NCBI GenBank assembly: GCA_002490425.1 | Contig: DKTZ01000011.1 | Coordinates: 1 to 64,000, forward strand | DNA length: 64,000 bases | Source of the DNA: Ruminococcaceae bacterium UBA7217 | GTDB taxonomy: Bacteria; Bacillota; Clostridia; Oscillospirales; Acutalibacteraceae | Direction: 5' to 3' | Shown here: positions 33,020 through 42,016 of the stretch, in pieces | How positions within the stretch are numbered: the first letter of the stretch is position 1 | Layout: every line of letters begins with the position of its first letter | Translations under genes and position numbers: made by a program | The notes under the pieces: generated by a model | Seen by the model: the letters and a program-made list of their open reading frames with translations, nothing else | The model's database searches: none | Told to the model about the DNA's origin: nothing

Positions 33020-34186
33020 GTGGCAACATCAATCAATTATATTAAAAAATACGGCGACCGTGATTTTGCGGAAATGCCTTTTAACGACGTAGATAATATT
33101 GCGCTTTGCGAAATTCTCTATATGCCGTTTGAACATGTCGTGTCCGATAGCTTTAATGATGAGCCTGTTTCGTTTGAAGAGGCCTGCCAGAAGTTATTTG
33201 CATATAACGGCAACCGCCATGTAGCTCCCGGACTTATGCTGATGAAAAAAATCAGCGTTAAAATGATGGCAATGGCTAAAACAAAGCGATTTGGCTCAAT
33301 GAAGGTTGTGGGCTGTAAATGTGCCTTTGACGTTGAGCCCCCGCTTCAGTTCGGTGCAATGACATTTTTACTTCCTGACGGAACTTGTGTTGTTGTATTC
33401 AGAGGCACAGACGACTCACTTATCGGCTGGCAGGAGGATTTGAATCTTTATACAAGAAAAGGAATACCGTCACACGCTTTGGCGGTGGAATATCTTGAAA
33501 ATGTTGCAAAACATTATGACGGAGATATAATTATATGCGGTCATTCAAAGGGCGGGAATGTTGCTCTTTACAGTGCTGTTAAATGCTCTGAAAACACAAG
33601 ACAGAGAATAGTACGGCTGTATAATAATGACGGTCCCGGCTTTGTAATCGACGATTTAACGACCTGCTCGGAATACAGGGAAATTCTTCCCAATTACCGT
33701 CATTTTGTTCCTTCAAATTCGTTTGTCGGAATGCTTTTGGTACACGATAACGACTTCAAGGCGGTTAGGTGCAAGCATTTTCTCGGCTTTATTCAACATG
33801 ACCTTTCTGCTTGGAAAACAAAGGGAACGGAAATTTATTTCAGAGATGATATTTCAAGATTCGCAAAACTGACTGACGAGTTTTTAAAAGAAGTGATTTA
33901 CCGTGTTACGGACGATGAAGGAAGGCTTATTGACAAATGGTTCACTGAGCTGATAAAAGGCATAGGTCAGGACGGACTTATGAGCATTTCACGTAATTTG
34001 GTTAGCTCAGTCAAGGGCGCTGTTAAGGTGTATAAGGACACGGACAGCGAAACAAAAGCGGCCTTTGACAACTTCCTCGGCGGGCTCGGCAAGGTAGCGG
34101 TTAATTCGGTGAAATTTGTGGTAAGAAATGCAGAAAATGCCGCAGAAAACGGTCTTGAAAAAATAGCTGAATCCGTTTTGGCATAG
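33020..34186 (+). CDS. Mbeg1-like / DUF2974 lipase-fold protein
   Basis: The 388-residue protein matches the DUF2974 (Mbeg1-like) family: an N-terminal NDVDNIALCEILYMPFE segment, VVFRGTDDSLIGWQEDLNL in the middle and the nucleophile elbow GHSKGGNVALY near residue 176, then PGFVIDD. The fold is a lipase-type alpha/beta hydrolase; family members are uncharacterised, with some thought to be bacterial lipases. The start is GTG after AGGGGAG. The C-terminal 70 residues look helical and lack clear homology. It ends near a bidirectional terminator. Confidence 0.87.
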   Translation: MATSINYIKKYGDRDFAEMPFNDVDNIALCEILYMPFEHVVSDSFNDEPVSFEEACQKLFAYNGNRHVAPGLMLMKKISVKMMAMAKTKRFGSMKVVGCKCAFDVEPPLQFGAMTFLLPDGTCVVVFRGTDDSLIGWQEDLNLYTRKGIPSHALAVEYLENVAKHYDGDIIICGHSKGGNVALYSAVKCSENTRQRIVRLYNNDGPGFVIDDLTTCSEYREILPNYRHFVPSNSFVGMLLVHDNDFKAVRCKHFLGFIQHDLSAWKTKGTEIYFRDDISRFAKLTDEFLKEVIYRVTDDEGRLIDKWFTELIKGIGQDGLMSISRNLVSSVKGAVKVYKDTDSETKAAFDNFLGGLGKVAVNSVKFVVRNAENAAENGLEKIAESVLA

Positions 34187-34214
34187 CTTTTTGTATAAAA
34201 AATAAAATACTAAT

Positions 34215-34250
34215 AAAAAGTGGTGGCGCAATTTTGCGTCACCACTTTTT
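34215..34250. terminator. Bidirectional terminator between DUF2974 and putP
   Basis: AAAAAGTGGTG and CACCACTTTTT form the outer stem, continued by GCGCAA/TTGCGT-like pairs, with A and T runs outside. It lies between two convergent genes. Confidence 0.85.
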
Positions 34251-34266
34251 ATGTTTTTAATGTGAT

Positions 34267-35814
34267 TTATTCCTTTATTTCAGCTTTAACAGCGTTAAAG
34301 GTTTCTTCAATATCCTTTTCGGGAGCTTTTGTAAGAAGGCTGACAACTACAATCGCAATAATACCTACAATGAATGCGGGAAGAAGCTCGTAGATGTTAA
34401 GAATTGTATCGGCAAACTGAACACGTACAACGAATTTCCAAATGAATACGGTGGCGCCGCCGGCAATCATACCTGCAATTGCGCCCCATTTGTTTGCACG
34501 TTTCCAGAAAAGCGCAGAAAGAACAACGGGACCGAACACAGCGCCGAAGCCTGCCCAGGCAAATGAAACAATGCGGAACACTGAGCTGTCGGGGTTACGT
34601 GCAAGGAACACTGCGATAATTGAAATAACAATAACCGAAACTCTTGCAAGAATCATAGATTTTTTCTGTGAAAGCTTGATTTTAAAGGTTTCCTGAACTA
34701 AATTCTGTGAAACGGCAGATGCGGCGGCGAGAAGCTGTGAATCGGCAGTTGACATTGTAGAGGCAAGAATACCTGCAAGGATAACACCGCCTACAAATGC
34801 AGGAACATAACCGTAGTTTGAAATAACCTTTGCAATATCAACAATAATCGTTTCAGCGGCTGAGCTGCTCTCGTAAGTCGGGATAATGCCCGATTTCATA
34901 AGAGAATAGCCGATTACGCCGATAAGCACTGCAACGCCCATTGAGATTGTAACCCAAATTGACGCGACACGGCGTGAAGTTTTAAGCTTGTTTTTGTCTT
35001 CAATCGCCATAAATCTGAGAAGAACATGGGGCATACCGAAATAGCCAAGACCCCATGCCAGTGTTGATGCAACAGGAAGTGCGCCGTAGCTGCCCGTAGT
35101 GCTGGATGCAACGTCAAAGCCCTTGAACATATCAAGGTAGCCTGGAAGCGACTGAACATTTGCAAATACATTGCCGAAGCCTCTTACTGCGCCCTCGCCG
35201 AAGCCGATAACAACGAAAAGAGCAATCGTCATAATAATACTTTGAATAAAGTCGGTCGTTGATGCCGCAAGGAAACCGCCAAAGGTGCAGTAAACAATAA
35301 TAACAACTGCACTGATAATCATTGCGGTTACATAATCCATTCCGAAAAGTGCAGAGAAAAGCTTTCCGCAGGCGGAAAATCCCGACGCAGTGTAGGGAAT
35401 AAAGAATATAATAATGAAAATCGCCGCAATGCATGTAAGCATTTTGGATTTGTCACCGAAACGCTTAGAGAAGAAATCGGGAATTGTGAATGCGTCAATT
35501 TTCTGGCTGTAAACACGAAGACGTTTTGCAACAATAAGCCAGTTAACGTATGTACCTATTGCAAGACCTATGGCAGTCCAGGATGCCTCTGCAAGTCCGC
35601 CCATTAAAGCGACGGCAGGCAGTCCCATTAAAAGCCAACCGCTCATATCGGAAGCCTCTGCGCTCATGGCCGTTACAAAAGGACCGAGTTTTCTTCCGCC
35701 GAGGAAAAAGTCACCCGACGTTTTGTTTTTGCCCGCAACGGCAAAGCCGATGCTAACCATCATTACCATATAAAGCACAATGGCAACGAGGATTACAATA
35801 CTTGATGTACTCAT
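34267..35814 (-). CDS. putP: Sodium/proline symporter
   Basis: The 515-residue SSS-family carrier has 13 predicted helices. The start at 35814 leaves 7 nt to AAGGAG; the ATG two codons earlier is too close. PutP hallmarks are LGGRKLGPFVTAMSAEASDM in TM2, SWTAIGLAIGTYVNWLIVAKRLR in TM3 and STADSQLLAAASAVSQNL in TM9, which hold sodium and proline contacts. It imports proline with sodium across the cell membrane. Together with proBAC at 14.5-17.4 kb this cell can both make and import proline. Two 16-bp direct repeats lie in its upstream region. Confidence 0.94.
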   Translation of the reverse strand: MSTSSIVILVAIVLYMVMMVSIGFAVAGKNKTSGDFFLGGRKLGPFVTAMSAEASDMSGWLLMGLPAVALMGGLAEASWTAIGLAIGTYVNWLIVAKRLRVYSQKIDAFTIPDFFSKRFGDKSKMLTCIAAIFIIIFFIPYTASGFSACGKLFSALFGMDYVTAMIISAVVIIVYCTFGGFLAASTTDFIQSIIMTIALFVVIGFGEGAVRGFGNVFANVQSLPGYLDMFKGFDVASSTTGSYGALPVASTLAWGLGYFGMPHVLLRFMAIEDKNKLKTSRRVASIWVTISMGVAVLIGVIGYSLMKSGIIPTYESSSAAETIIVDIAKVISNYGYVPAFVGGVILAGILASTMSTADSQLLAAASAVSQNLVQETFKIKLSQKKSMILARVSVIVISIIAVFLARNPDSSVFRIVSFAWAGFGAVFGPVVLSALFWKRANKWGAIAGMIAGGATVFIWKFVVRVQFADTILNIYELLPAFIVGIIAIVVVSLLTKAPEKDIEETFNAVKAEIKE

Positions 35815-35876
35815 ATTCATTCTCCTTAAAAATAATTACAGAATATAATAACACATTTTCAGGAAGAATGGAATAG

Positions 35877-35970
35877 AGAATAAAGTATAGACTAAACTCG
35901 ATAAAAAATAAGCATTAATTCCAAAATTATATTGAAAACTAAGACTTATTTAGAAGAATAAAGTATAGAC
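35877..35970. repeat. Direct repeat upstream of putP
   Basis: AGAATAAAGTATAGAC occurs at 35877-35892 and again at 35955-35970, 78 bp apart. On the minus strand each contains TATACT, a possible -10 box, so these may be twin promoters or operator copies of putP. No convincing -35 boxes were seen. Confidence 0.55.
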
Positions 35971-36012
35971 CGAAAATCAGTATAAAAATAAATTTCATTT
36001 AACAGTAATAAA

Positions 36013-36693
36013 TTATTTGAATTTTCGCAAATATTCCTTTTGCTCTTTGTTTATTCTGAAGCTTTCGCACGCCTTTTGAATTGCTTTTCGGTGAGTCCAA
36101 TCGTCAAGACTGCGGTTTTCGATAATCTTCACAGCCTCGTCCCACTGTTTTGCAAGAGCGGTGGCAAAAAACCACGCCTGCATCATTTTTATGTAGTATT
36201 CGTCACTGCGTATTTCCGCAATTCTTGAAAAATAGGACTTGTCAAAATCGCTGTCGAGAAAATGGCACATAATCATTCCTATGGCGAAACGCTTTGTGTA
36301 AACCTCATCGGAGCTCAGCCAAATGTCAATATCCTTTTTTAACTTATCACGGTTTTTCTCAAAGGCTTTAGGCTTTAAAAGGTCGCAGGTCGCCCAGTTG
36401 TCAACATAGGGCAAAAAAGCGTTTAAATAATTTACCGTCCGGTCATAATCTTTGCAGTCTGCAATAATAAACCCGTGAAGATTATTTTCGTCATAATATT
36501 TATGAGGCAAATCGGATAAAAATGTATCAATTTCAGGGTGATTACGGTATTCCTTTGCAAGCTTTTTGACGGTCGGCGTACGCACACCGATTATTCTTTC
36601 GGGCGGGATATTCGGAATAAGCCTTGCGTGGAACTGCTTGTAACTCTCGTCTGCATTTTCAAAAAGCGTTTTTCTGATTTCGTCTGTTATCAT
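36013..36693 (-). CDS. DNA alkylation repair protein, AlkD-like
   Basis: The start at 36693 follows AGGAGA; a 20-residue longer frame reads through a repeat and is rejected. The 226-residue protein is all helical and matches the AlkD family of HEAT-like DNA glycosylases: IIGVRTPTVKKLAKEYR near residue 35, VDNWATCDLL near 95 and YTKRFAIGMIMCHFL near 130. These enzymes remove N3- and N7-alkylpurines without base flipping. The aromatic and acidic residues of the DNA-facing groove seem to be present (W and D in VDNWATCD, W in DWTHRKAIQ). A hairpin repeat lies directly upstream. Confidence 0.9.
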   Translation of the reverse strand: MITDEIRKTLFENADESYKQFHARLIPNIPPERIIGVRTPTVKKLAKEYRNHPEIDTFLSDLPHKYYDENNLHGFIIADCKDYDRTVNYLNAFLPYVDNWATCDLLKPKAFEKNRDKLKKDIDIWLSSDEVYTKRFAIGMIMCHFLDSDFDKSYFSRIAEIRSDEYYIKMMQAWFFATALAKQWDEAVKIIENRSLDDWTHRKAIQKACESFRINKEQKEYLRKFK

Positions 36694-36718
36694 ATTTTTC
36701 TCCTGATAAAAATGTAAT

Positions 36719-36809
36719 GGCGGGAGCAAATTCTCCGCTCCCGCCTCGGTCATTGCTTTTAAATCTTCGATTTAAAGATGTCCACCGGACACCCGCAACC
36801 CCGCCCTAC
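36719..36809 (-). repeat. GTAGGG-led repeat with GGGTGTCCGGTGG core, copy 3
   Basis: Read on the minus strand it begins GTAGGGCGGGGTTGCGGGTG, keeps TCCGGTGGACATC, replaces the TCTGC-GAA-GCAGA hairpin of copy 2 by TTTAAATC-GAA-GATTTAAA, and ends with the hairpin GGCGGGAGC to GCTCCCGCC. The paired changes with a kept GAA loop point to selection for structure. It lies between the radical SAM gene and alkD. Confidence 0.7.
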
Positions 36810-36826
36810 TTTTACTGCTTACAATT

Positions 36827-38284
36827 TTATTCGTGTTTGCTTGCACATTCCGCACAGTTCCCGTTACAGCCAAATTCTTTTTTGCCTTCTTCGGTGTCAC
36901 GGTAATACTGGGTGTGCGTGTCCTTGTGCTTCGTTGAGTTCCAGATTTCCTCTGCCTTGGGCGCCCAAGCAGCGGCATAGCAGTCGCATTTTGAGCAAAG
37001 CTCGTCAGCGGATTCAGCCACAATTAAATCTGTGGATTTTGCCCCTGACTGTGACACTATCTTACGCAGTATATCAGGATTTTCAAGCATTGGGCAGGGG
37101 CGCAGGTGATTGTCGTTAAACGGCTGATTTTTATAATACGCCGTGAACAGCGGAGAGCGCAGAGCCTCTAAAAGTGTGTGTGTGCGGATGTTAGCGTCCG
37201 AATAGTGAATGAAAACACACGGCTCAATATCGCCTGCGGAGTTAATATGGAAATAGTTTCTGCCGCCTGCAATACAGCCGCCAACATACTCAGCGTCGTT
37301 TTGGAAATCCATAACAAAAATCGGATTGCCCGTTTTGCTGTTCCTTGTTTCTCTGAGCCATTTATACATTCTTTCACGCTGTGCGGGAGTTGGAATAAGC
37401 TCAGCGTCAGCGTCGTGACCTACGGGCATATAGTTGAAATAAAGAGCGTATTTTGCCCCTTCATCTATAAGCATTTTCATAAAGGCAGTGTCTGTAACAG
37501 CCTCAATATTTTTGCTTGTATAACAGATTGAAACACCGAAAAGACACTTGTTTTCTTTAAGGAGCTTCATAGCGTCCATTGTAGTTTTGTAAGCGCCCTC
37601 GCCCCTGCGCCAGTCGTTGGTTTCTTCACTGCCCTCAATGCTGAGCGCCAAAGAAATGTTGCCCGCCTCTTTCATATCATCGCAGAATTTCTGGTCAACA
37701 AGAGTTGCGTTTGTGTAAATGACAAATACACAGTCTTTGTTATTCTTTGCAAGCTCAACAACATCTTTTTTGCGCACAAGCGGCTCACCGCCCGTAAGCA
37801 TATAAAAATGCGTTCCGAGCTCCTTGCCCTGTGAAACGATTGACTGCATTTCTTCATTTGAAAGGTTGTGCTTGTGACCGTATTCCGCCGCCCAACAGCC
37901 CTTGCATTTAAGGTTGCAGGCACTTGTCGGGTCAAAAAGTATAATAAATGGGATATTGCACTTGTATTTTTCACGGTTTTCACGCACAGCCTTTGTGCCG
38001 TAAAGACCTGCGTCCACACCGAAGGATACAAGCATCTGCTTGAAAACTCCACGGTCAATATCACGGATGAGGCTCAATGCGTACTGAGTCCAGATATTAT
38101 CAGGGTCTTTGGCGGCATCCTGAAACTTTTTAAAGTTTTCAGGCGGAAAAACCTTATTGAAAATAGGCTCAATTTTGTATGACATCTTAACAAGGTTGCC
38201 CTGCGGGTCCTTGTCAATGTATTTGAGCATTTTGTCAAGCAAAAGCTCTATACCCTTTTTCTGCATATTGTAAGTAAAATTCAT
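36827..38284 (-). CDS. Radical SAM protein with SPASM-type cysteine-rich C-terminus
   Basis: The 485-residue protein has a 110-residue N-terminal helical part, then the radical SAM core with C123-NLK-C127-KG-C130, GGEPL and an AdoMet-binding barrel. The region after residue 330 holds GGCIAGGRNYFHINSAGDIEP and further cysteines (PCVFIHY, CPMLEN, CSKCDCYAAAW), as in SPASM domains that bind extra iron-sulfur clusters, plus a terminal FGCNGNCAECASKHE cluster. It is not an anaerobic sulfatase-maturing enzyme by its N-terminus. Peptide or other small-molecule modification is possible; no precursor gene was found next to it. Ribosome site AGGTGAAG and a good promoter precede it. Confidence 0.85.
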   Translation of the reverse strand: MNFTYNMQKKGIELLLDKMLKYIDKDPQGNLVKMSYKIEPIFNKVFPPENFKKFQDAAKDPDNIWTQYALSLIRDIDRGVFKQMLVSFGVDAGLYGTKAVRENREKYKCNIPFIILFDPTSACNLKCKGCWAAEYGHKHNLSNEEMQSIVSQGKELGTHFYMLTGGEPLVRKKDVVELAKNNKDCVFVIYTNATLVDQKFCDDMKEAGNISLALSIEGSEETNDWRRGEGAYKTTMDAMKLLKENKCLFGVSICYTSKNIEAVTDTAFMKMLIDEGAKYALYFNYMPVGHDADAELIPTPAQRERMYKWLRETRNSKTGNPIFVMDFQNDAEYVGGCIAGGRNYFHINSAGDIEPCVFIHYSDANIRTHTLLEALRSPLFTAYYKNQPFNDNHLRPCPMLENPDILRKIVSQSGAKSTDLIVAESADELCSKCDCYAAAWAPKAEEIWNSTKHKDTHTQYYRDTEEGKKEFGCNGNCAECASKHE

Positions 38285-38315
38285 ATCTTCACCTAATAAA
38301 AACGCTATTTAATCT

Positions 38316-38344
38316 ATTTTAGAGGAAAAAAAGATTAAAGTCAA
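38316..38344 (-). promoter_or_regulatory. Promoter of the radical SAM gene
   Basis: On the minus strand TTGACT and TAAAAT are 17 nt apart, about 30 nt before the start codon. Confidence 0.75.
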
Positions 38345-38516
38345 CAATATTTTGTGTCTTTTAATTGTTTTTCATACATATTTCGGTTATTTATGTAAAT
38401 ACCGGCAAAAATAATATTGAAAAATCAAAAATACAGTGGAAAAATATGTAAGCGTATGGTAAAATAATCAATAATACTATTTTAATTATATTCTGTGTTA
38501 TATTAAGGTGAAAAGG

Positions 38517-39797
38517 ATGAGTAAAATAAAATACAGTGAAACAGCAGACGGCATAAGACTGCTTTGCGTTAACACCGAAAAGTTCAAAACAAATTATATA
38601 AATATTGATTTGTTTACACCACTCGGGGAGGATTTGCCTGCGCAGTATGTTTTGACAAGCCTGTTATCACACATTTCGGGCAATTATCCTACGGTTAAAA
38701 GCTTTAATTCAAAGATCGAAAGCCTTTACGGTGCGTCGTTTGATTCGTCAATCGGTAATTACGGAGACAATATGCGGATGTCTTTCTTTCTAGAGCTTCC
38801 CGACGACCGTTTTGCGCTTTACGGTGAAAAGCCTTCCGAGGAAGCGGTGGACTTTCTGACGGATGTTCTATTAAATCCGCTTTGCAGTGATGGCAAATTT
38901 AGGGAAGAGGCGGCAGAGCGTGAAATCCGTTTTGCTCTCGAAGATTTAGAAGCGAAGAAGAATGACAAAAGAGCCTATGCGCTGTCCCGCCTAAAACAGC
39001 TTATGTGCGAGAATGAAAAATACGGTGTTGACAGCGAATGGCTTGAAAATGAGGTTCGCTCTCTCACACCGGAAAGGCTTTTTGCGGCTTATAAAAAGCT
39101 TTTGAGCGAGGCGCAGATTGTTGTTACCGCCTGCGGTTCTTTGAATGAAGCGATGCTTTATGAAAAGTTTACTGCTTTTGCAAACAAAATCGAAAACAGA
39201 AATCCCGCAGAATTAACATCTGAGTTTGTGACGGGTGCAGATGAAATACGTTATTTTAGCGAGTCGATGAAAATGATGAATCAGTCAAAGCTTGTAATCG
39301 GACTTCGCAGCGGTATGGAAAACGAGTCGGACGATTATTTTGCTTACAGAATAATGACCGACGTTTTCGGCGGCGGACCTTATTCACGCCTTTTTGCCAA
39401 TGTTCGTGAAAAGCTCGGCCTTTGCTATTACTGCGGTGCAAGGCTTATAAAGCAAAAGGGAATAATTTTCATTCAAAGCGGAATTGAAAATGAAAATTAT
39501 CAAAAAGCCTTGGATGAAATCACTGAACAGTTAAATGTTATGAAAAACGGCGAATTTACGGATGAGGAGCTTGAGGCATCCAAAAGAGCGCTTGCTGACG
39601 CTTACTGCGGCGTTGAGGACAGCCCGTCGGGTGTTTGCTCCTTTTTCGCTTCACAGTGCTTTGCGAAGAGTCTTGTAAACGGTGAAGAAGAGGCAAAGGC
39701 TCTTTTAAAGGTAACAAGAGAAGATGTTATAAAATGCGCACAAAAAACCGTAATAGACAGCGTTTATCTTCTCAGTGGGGAGGATAGCAATGAATAA
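38517..39797 (+). CDS. ymfF: M16 peptidase-like protein, inactive partner (YmfF)
   Basis: The ATG at 38517 follows AAGGTG by 6 nt; a GTG three codons earlier overlaps that site. The 426-residue protein has the M16 fold but no HxxEH zinc motif: the matching place reads LLSHISGNYPT. The second half has GGGPYSRLFANVREKLGLCYY, typical of the family. With the active partner encoded next it forms the pair known near lgt or pgsA in Firmicutes; NCBI names link it to 5-aminopentanol modification of EF-P. No EF-P gene is in this window. The two genes overlap by 8 nt. Confidence 0.88.
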   Translation: MSKIKYSETADGIRLLCVNTEKFKTNYINIDLFTPLGEDLPAQYVLTSLLSHISGNYPTVKSFNSKIESLYGASFDSSIGNYGDNMRMSFFLELPDDRFALYGEKPSEEAVDFLTDVLLNPLCSDGKFREEAAEREIRFALEDLEAKKNDKRAYALSRLKQLMCENEKYGVDSEWLENEVRSLTPERLFAAYKKLLSEAQIVVTACGSLNEAMLYEKFTAFANKIENRNPAELTSEFVTGADEIRYFSESMKMMNQSKLVIGLRSGMENESDDYFAYRIMTDVFGGGPYSRLFANVREKLGLCYYCGARLIKQKGIIFIQSGIENENYQKALDEITEQLNVMKNGEFTDEELEASKRALADAYCGVEDSPSGVCSFFASQCFAKSLVNGEEEAKALLKVTREDVIKCAQKTVIDSVYLLSGEDSNE

Positions 39798-41067
39798 GAT
39801 TAAAGAAATTAAGAATGAGCTTTTAAATGAAAGATATTTTGAAATAGACCATTTCTCAGGGCTTAAAATTTTTGTTTATCCCAAAGAAAACTATTCGTCG
39901 GCCTATGCGATTTTCGGCACAAAATACGGCTCAATTGACAACTGCTTTAAATCGGGTGAAAACGGGGAATATATTACCGTTCCCGAGGGAATTGCTCACT
40001 TTTTGGAGCACAAGCTGTTTGAGAGTGAGGAAAGGGGCGCATTTGAAAGATATTCCGAAACGGGAGCTTCTGCAAATGCTTACACCTCTTTTGACAAAAC
40101 GTGTTACCTATTTTCCTGCACGGGTAATTTTTCAGCATCGCTTGAAATTTTGCTTGACTTTGTAACAAGCCCGTATTTCACTCCCGAAACCGTCAGAAAA
40201 GAACAGGGCATAATTGGGCAGGAAATAAAAATGACTAACGACGAGCCGTCATGGGCTTCGTTGTTTACTCTTTTAGGGGCAATGTATAAAAATCACCCTG
40301 TAAGTATTGACATTGCAGGTACAACGCAGTCAATTTCGAAAATCACGGCTGACCTTTTGTACGATTGCTACAACGCTTTTTACAATCTTAATAATATGGC
40401 GCTTGCAGTTGCAGGTAATGTAAATGTAGATGAGGTTTTGGCGGTTGCCGATAAAATCTTAAAAACTGCACCGGATAAAAAAATCGAACGCAATTTTGAG
40501 GAGGAACCCAAAGAGGTTGTAAGCAGATATGCCGAAAAGCATCTTGATGTTGCAAGACCTCTTTTTGCCATTGGCTATAAGGAAGATGTCGGGAATACAC
40601 GAAGAACCTTAAAGCAGTCCTTGGAAAGCGAAATAATGCTTGATATTATTGCAGGCAAAACCTCCGTTCTTTATGAAAAAATGATGAACAGTGCTCTTAC
40701 CAATACAACCTTTAACGCAGAATATTTTGAGGGTCAGGGTTACGGTGCACACATTTTTTCAGGCGAGAGCGAAAATCCGGATGAAGTAAGAAAATGTATT
40801 GACGAAGAAATTTTGCGCTTGCAAAAAGACGGCATAGACAAGACGGAGTTTGAACGCATCAAGAAAAAGCATTACGGCAAATTCATAATGGATTTTGACG
40901 ATGTTGACGCAGTTGCAAATTGCCTTATAAACGATTACTTTAACGGTGACGGACTTTTCGACGGACTTTCAGTGCTTGAAAGTATTACTGCTGAAGATAT
41001 AAACAGGCGGCTTTGCGAAGCTATTGATGTAGAAAATTCTTCAATGTCCGTTATTAAGGCAGAATGA
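39790..41067 (+). CDS. ymfH: M16 zinc peptidase, active partner (YmfH)
   Basis: The ATG at 39790 lies inside the end of ymfF and follows GGGGAGG. The 425-residue protein has the inverted zinc motif H-F-L-E-H (GIAHFLEHKLFES, near residue 70) and the third ligand region EQGIIGQEIKMTNDEP about 75 residues on, so it should be a working zinc metallopeptidase. Family partners act as heterodimers with the inactive subunit. In Bacillus the pair is implicated in EF-P maturation; the mechanism is not settled. lgt follows 13 nt later, so the operon is ymfF-ymfH-lgt-folD. Confidence 0.92.
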   Translation: MNKIKEIKNELLNERYFEIDHFSGLKIFVYPKENYSSAYAIFGTKYGSIDNCFKSGENGEYITVPEGIAHFLEHKLFESEERGAFERYSETGASANAYTSFDKTCYLFSCTGNFSASLEILLDFVTSPYFTPETVRKEQGIIGQEIKMTNDEPSWASLFTLLGAMYKNHPVSIDIAGTTQSISKITADLLYDCYNAFYNLNNMALAVAGNVNVDEVLAVADKILKTAPDKKIERNFEEEPKEVVSRYAEKHLDVARPLFAIGYKEDVGNTRRTLKQSLESEIMLDIIAGKTSVLYEKMMNSALTNTTFNAEYFEGQGYGAHIFSGESENPDEVRKCIDEEILRLQKDGIDKTEFERIKKKHYGKFIMDFDDVDAVANCLINDYFNGDGLFDGLSVLESITAEDINRRLCEAIDVENSSMSVIKAE

Positions 41068-41080
41068 AAGGAGCTAAAAT

Positions 41081-42016
41081 ATGCGTTTTTTAACTGACTA
41101 CACCGCCGTTGAATTTCCGAAGCTGGGCTGGAAATTTGACGTTTATGCAAATCTTGTTGAATTTACAATTCCCGGGTGGGATATAGACGTTACAATAAGA
41201 TTTTACGGTGTAATTATTGCATTCGGCTTTATTCTTGCCGTGCTTTTCGGCGGAAGAATGGCTTATAAATGGAAAATGGATTTGAATAAAATGATTGATG
41301 TGCTTTTGTACGGCACTGTTGCAGGCATAATCGGAGCACGCCTTTACTATGTCATTTTCGAGTGGGACAGCTATAAGGATAATTTGCTTTCCGTATTTAA
41401 AATATGGGAGGGCGGTCTTGCAATTTACGGCGGAATCATTGGTGGAATTTTAGCGGCTTATTTCGTCTGCAAAAAGAACGGACTTAACTTTTTAAAGCTG
41501 CTTGATTTATTCGGAATGAGCGTGCTTATCGGTCAAGGTATAGGCAGATGGGGCAACTTTACAAATCAGGAGGCGTTCGGCACTAACACTGACCTTCCGT
41601 GGGGGATGTGGAGTGAAAAGGTGGCGGATTATATCAATGTAAATTATGCAACGCTTTCCGCAAACGGGATTGATATGGATGCGTCCAGTCCAGTTCATCC
41701 GACATTTCTTTATGAATCTGTCTGGTGCTTATTAGGTTTTCTGATACTTTACATAGTTTGTAAACGGTTCAGAAAATTTGACGGTCAGTTAATACTCGGC
41801 TACGGTGTAATTTACGGTTTAGAGCGAACGGTTGTTGAAGGACTTCGGACAGACAGCCTTTACATTGCACACACCAATATCCGTGTTTCACAGATACTGT
41901 CGCTTTTAATTGCTGTTTTGTGCCTTGCAATTACAATAGCAAAATTCGTACAGCTCCACAGAAGAAATGTATATAAAGTTAATGAATATAAGGAGAAGAA
42001 AAATGCAGATAATTGA
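41081..42016 (+). CDS. lgt: Prolipoprotein diacylglyceryl transferase
   Basis: Lgt moves diacylglycerol from phosphatidylglycerol to the cysteine of prolipoproteins. The 311-residue protein has seven helices. Key family regions are RFYGVIIAFGF near residue 45, GIIGARLYYV, GGLAIYGGIIGG, the signature GRWGNFTNQEAFG near residue 155 and the late YGLERTVVEGLRTDSL. The enzyme serves lipoproteins such as the one at 5765. The end overlaps folD by 14 nt. Confidence 0.96.
   Translation: MRFLTDYTAVEFPKLGWKFDVYANLVEFTIPGWDIDVTIRFYGVIIAFGFILAVLFGGRMAYKWKMDLNKMIDVLLYGTVAGIIGARLYYVIFEWDSYKDNLLSVFKIWEGGLAIYGGIIGGILAAYFVCKKNGLNFLKLLDLFGMSVLIGQGIGRWGNFTNQEAFGTNTDLPWGMWSEKVADYINVNYATLSANGIDMDASSPVHPTFLYESVWCLLGFLILYIVCKRFRKFDGQLILGYGVIYGLERTVVEGLRTDSLYIAHTNIRVSQILSLLIAVLCLAITIAKFVQLHRRNVYKVNEYKEKKNADN

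Noticed and set aside
36827..38284. Anaerobic sulfatase-maturing enzyme
   Set aside because: The N-terminal 110 residues and the cluster sequence CNLKCKGC do not fit the anSME pattern, and it is 22 kb from the sulfatase.
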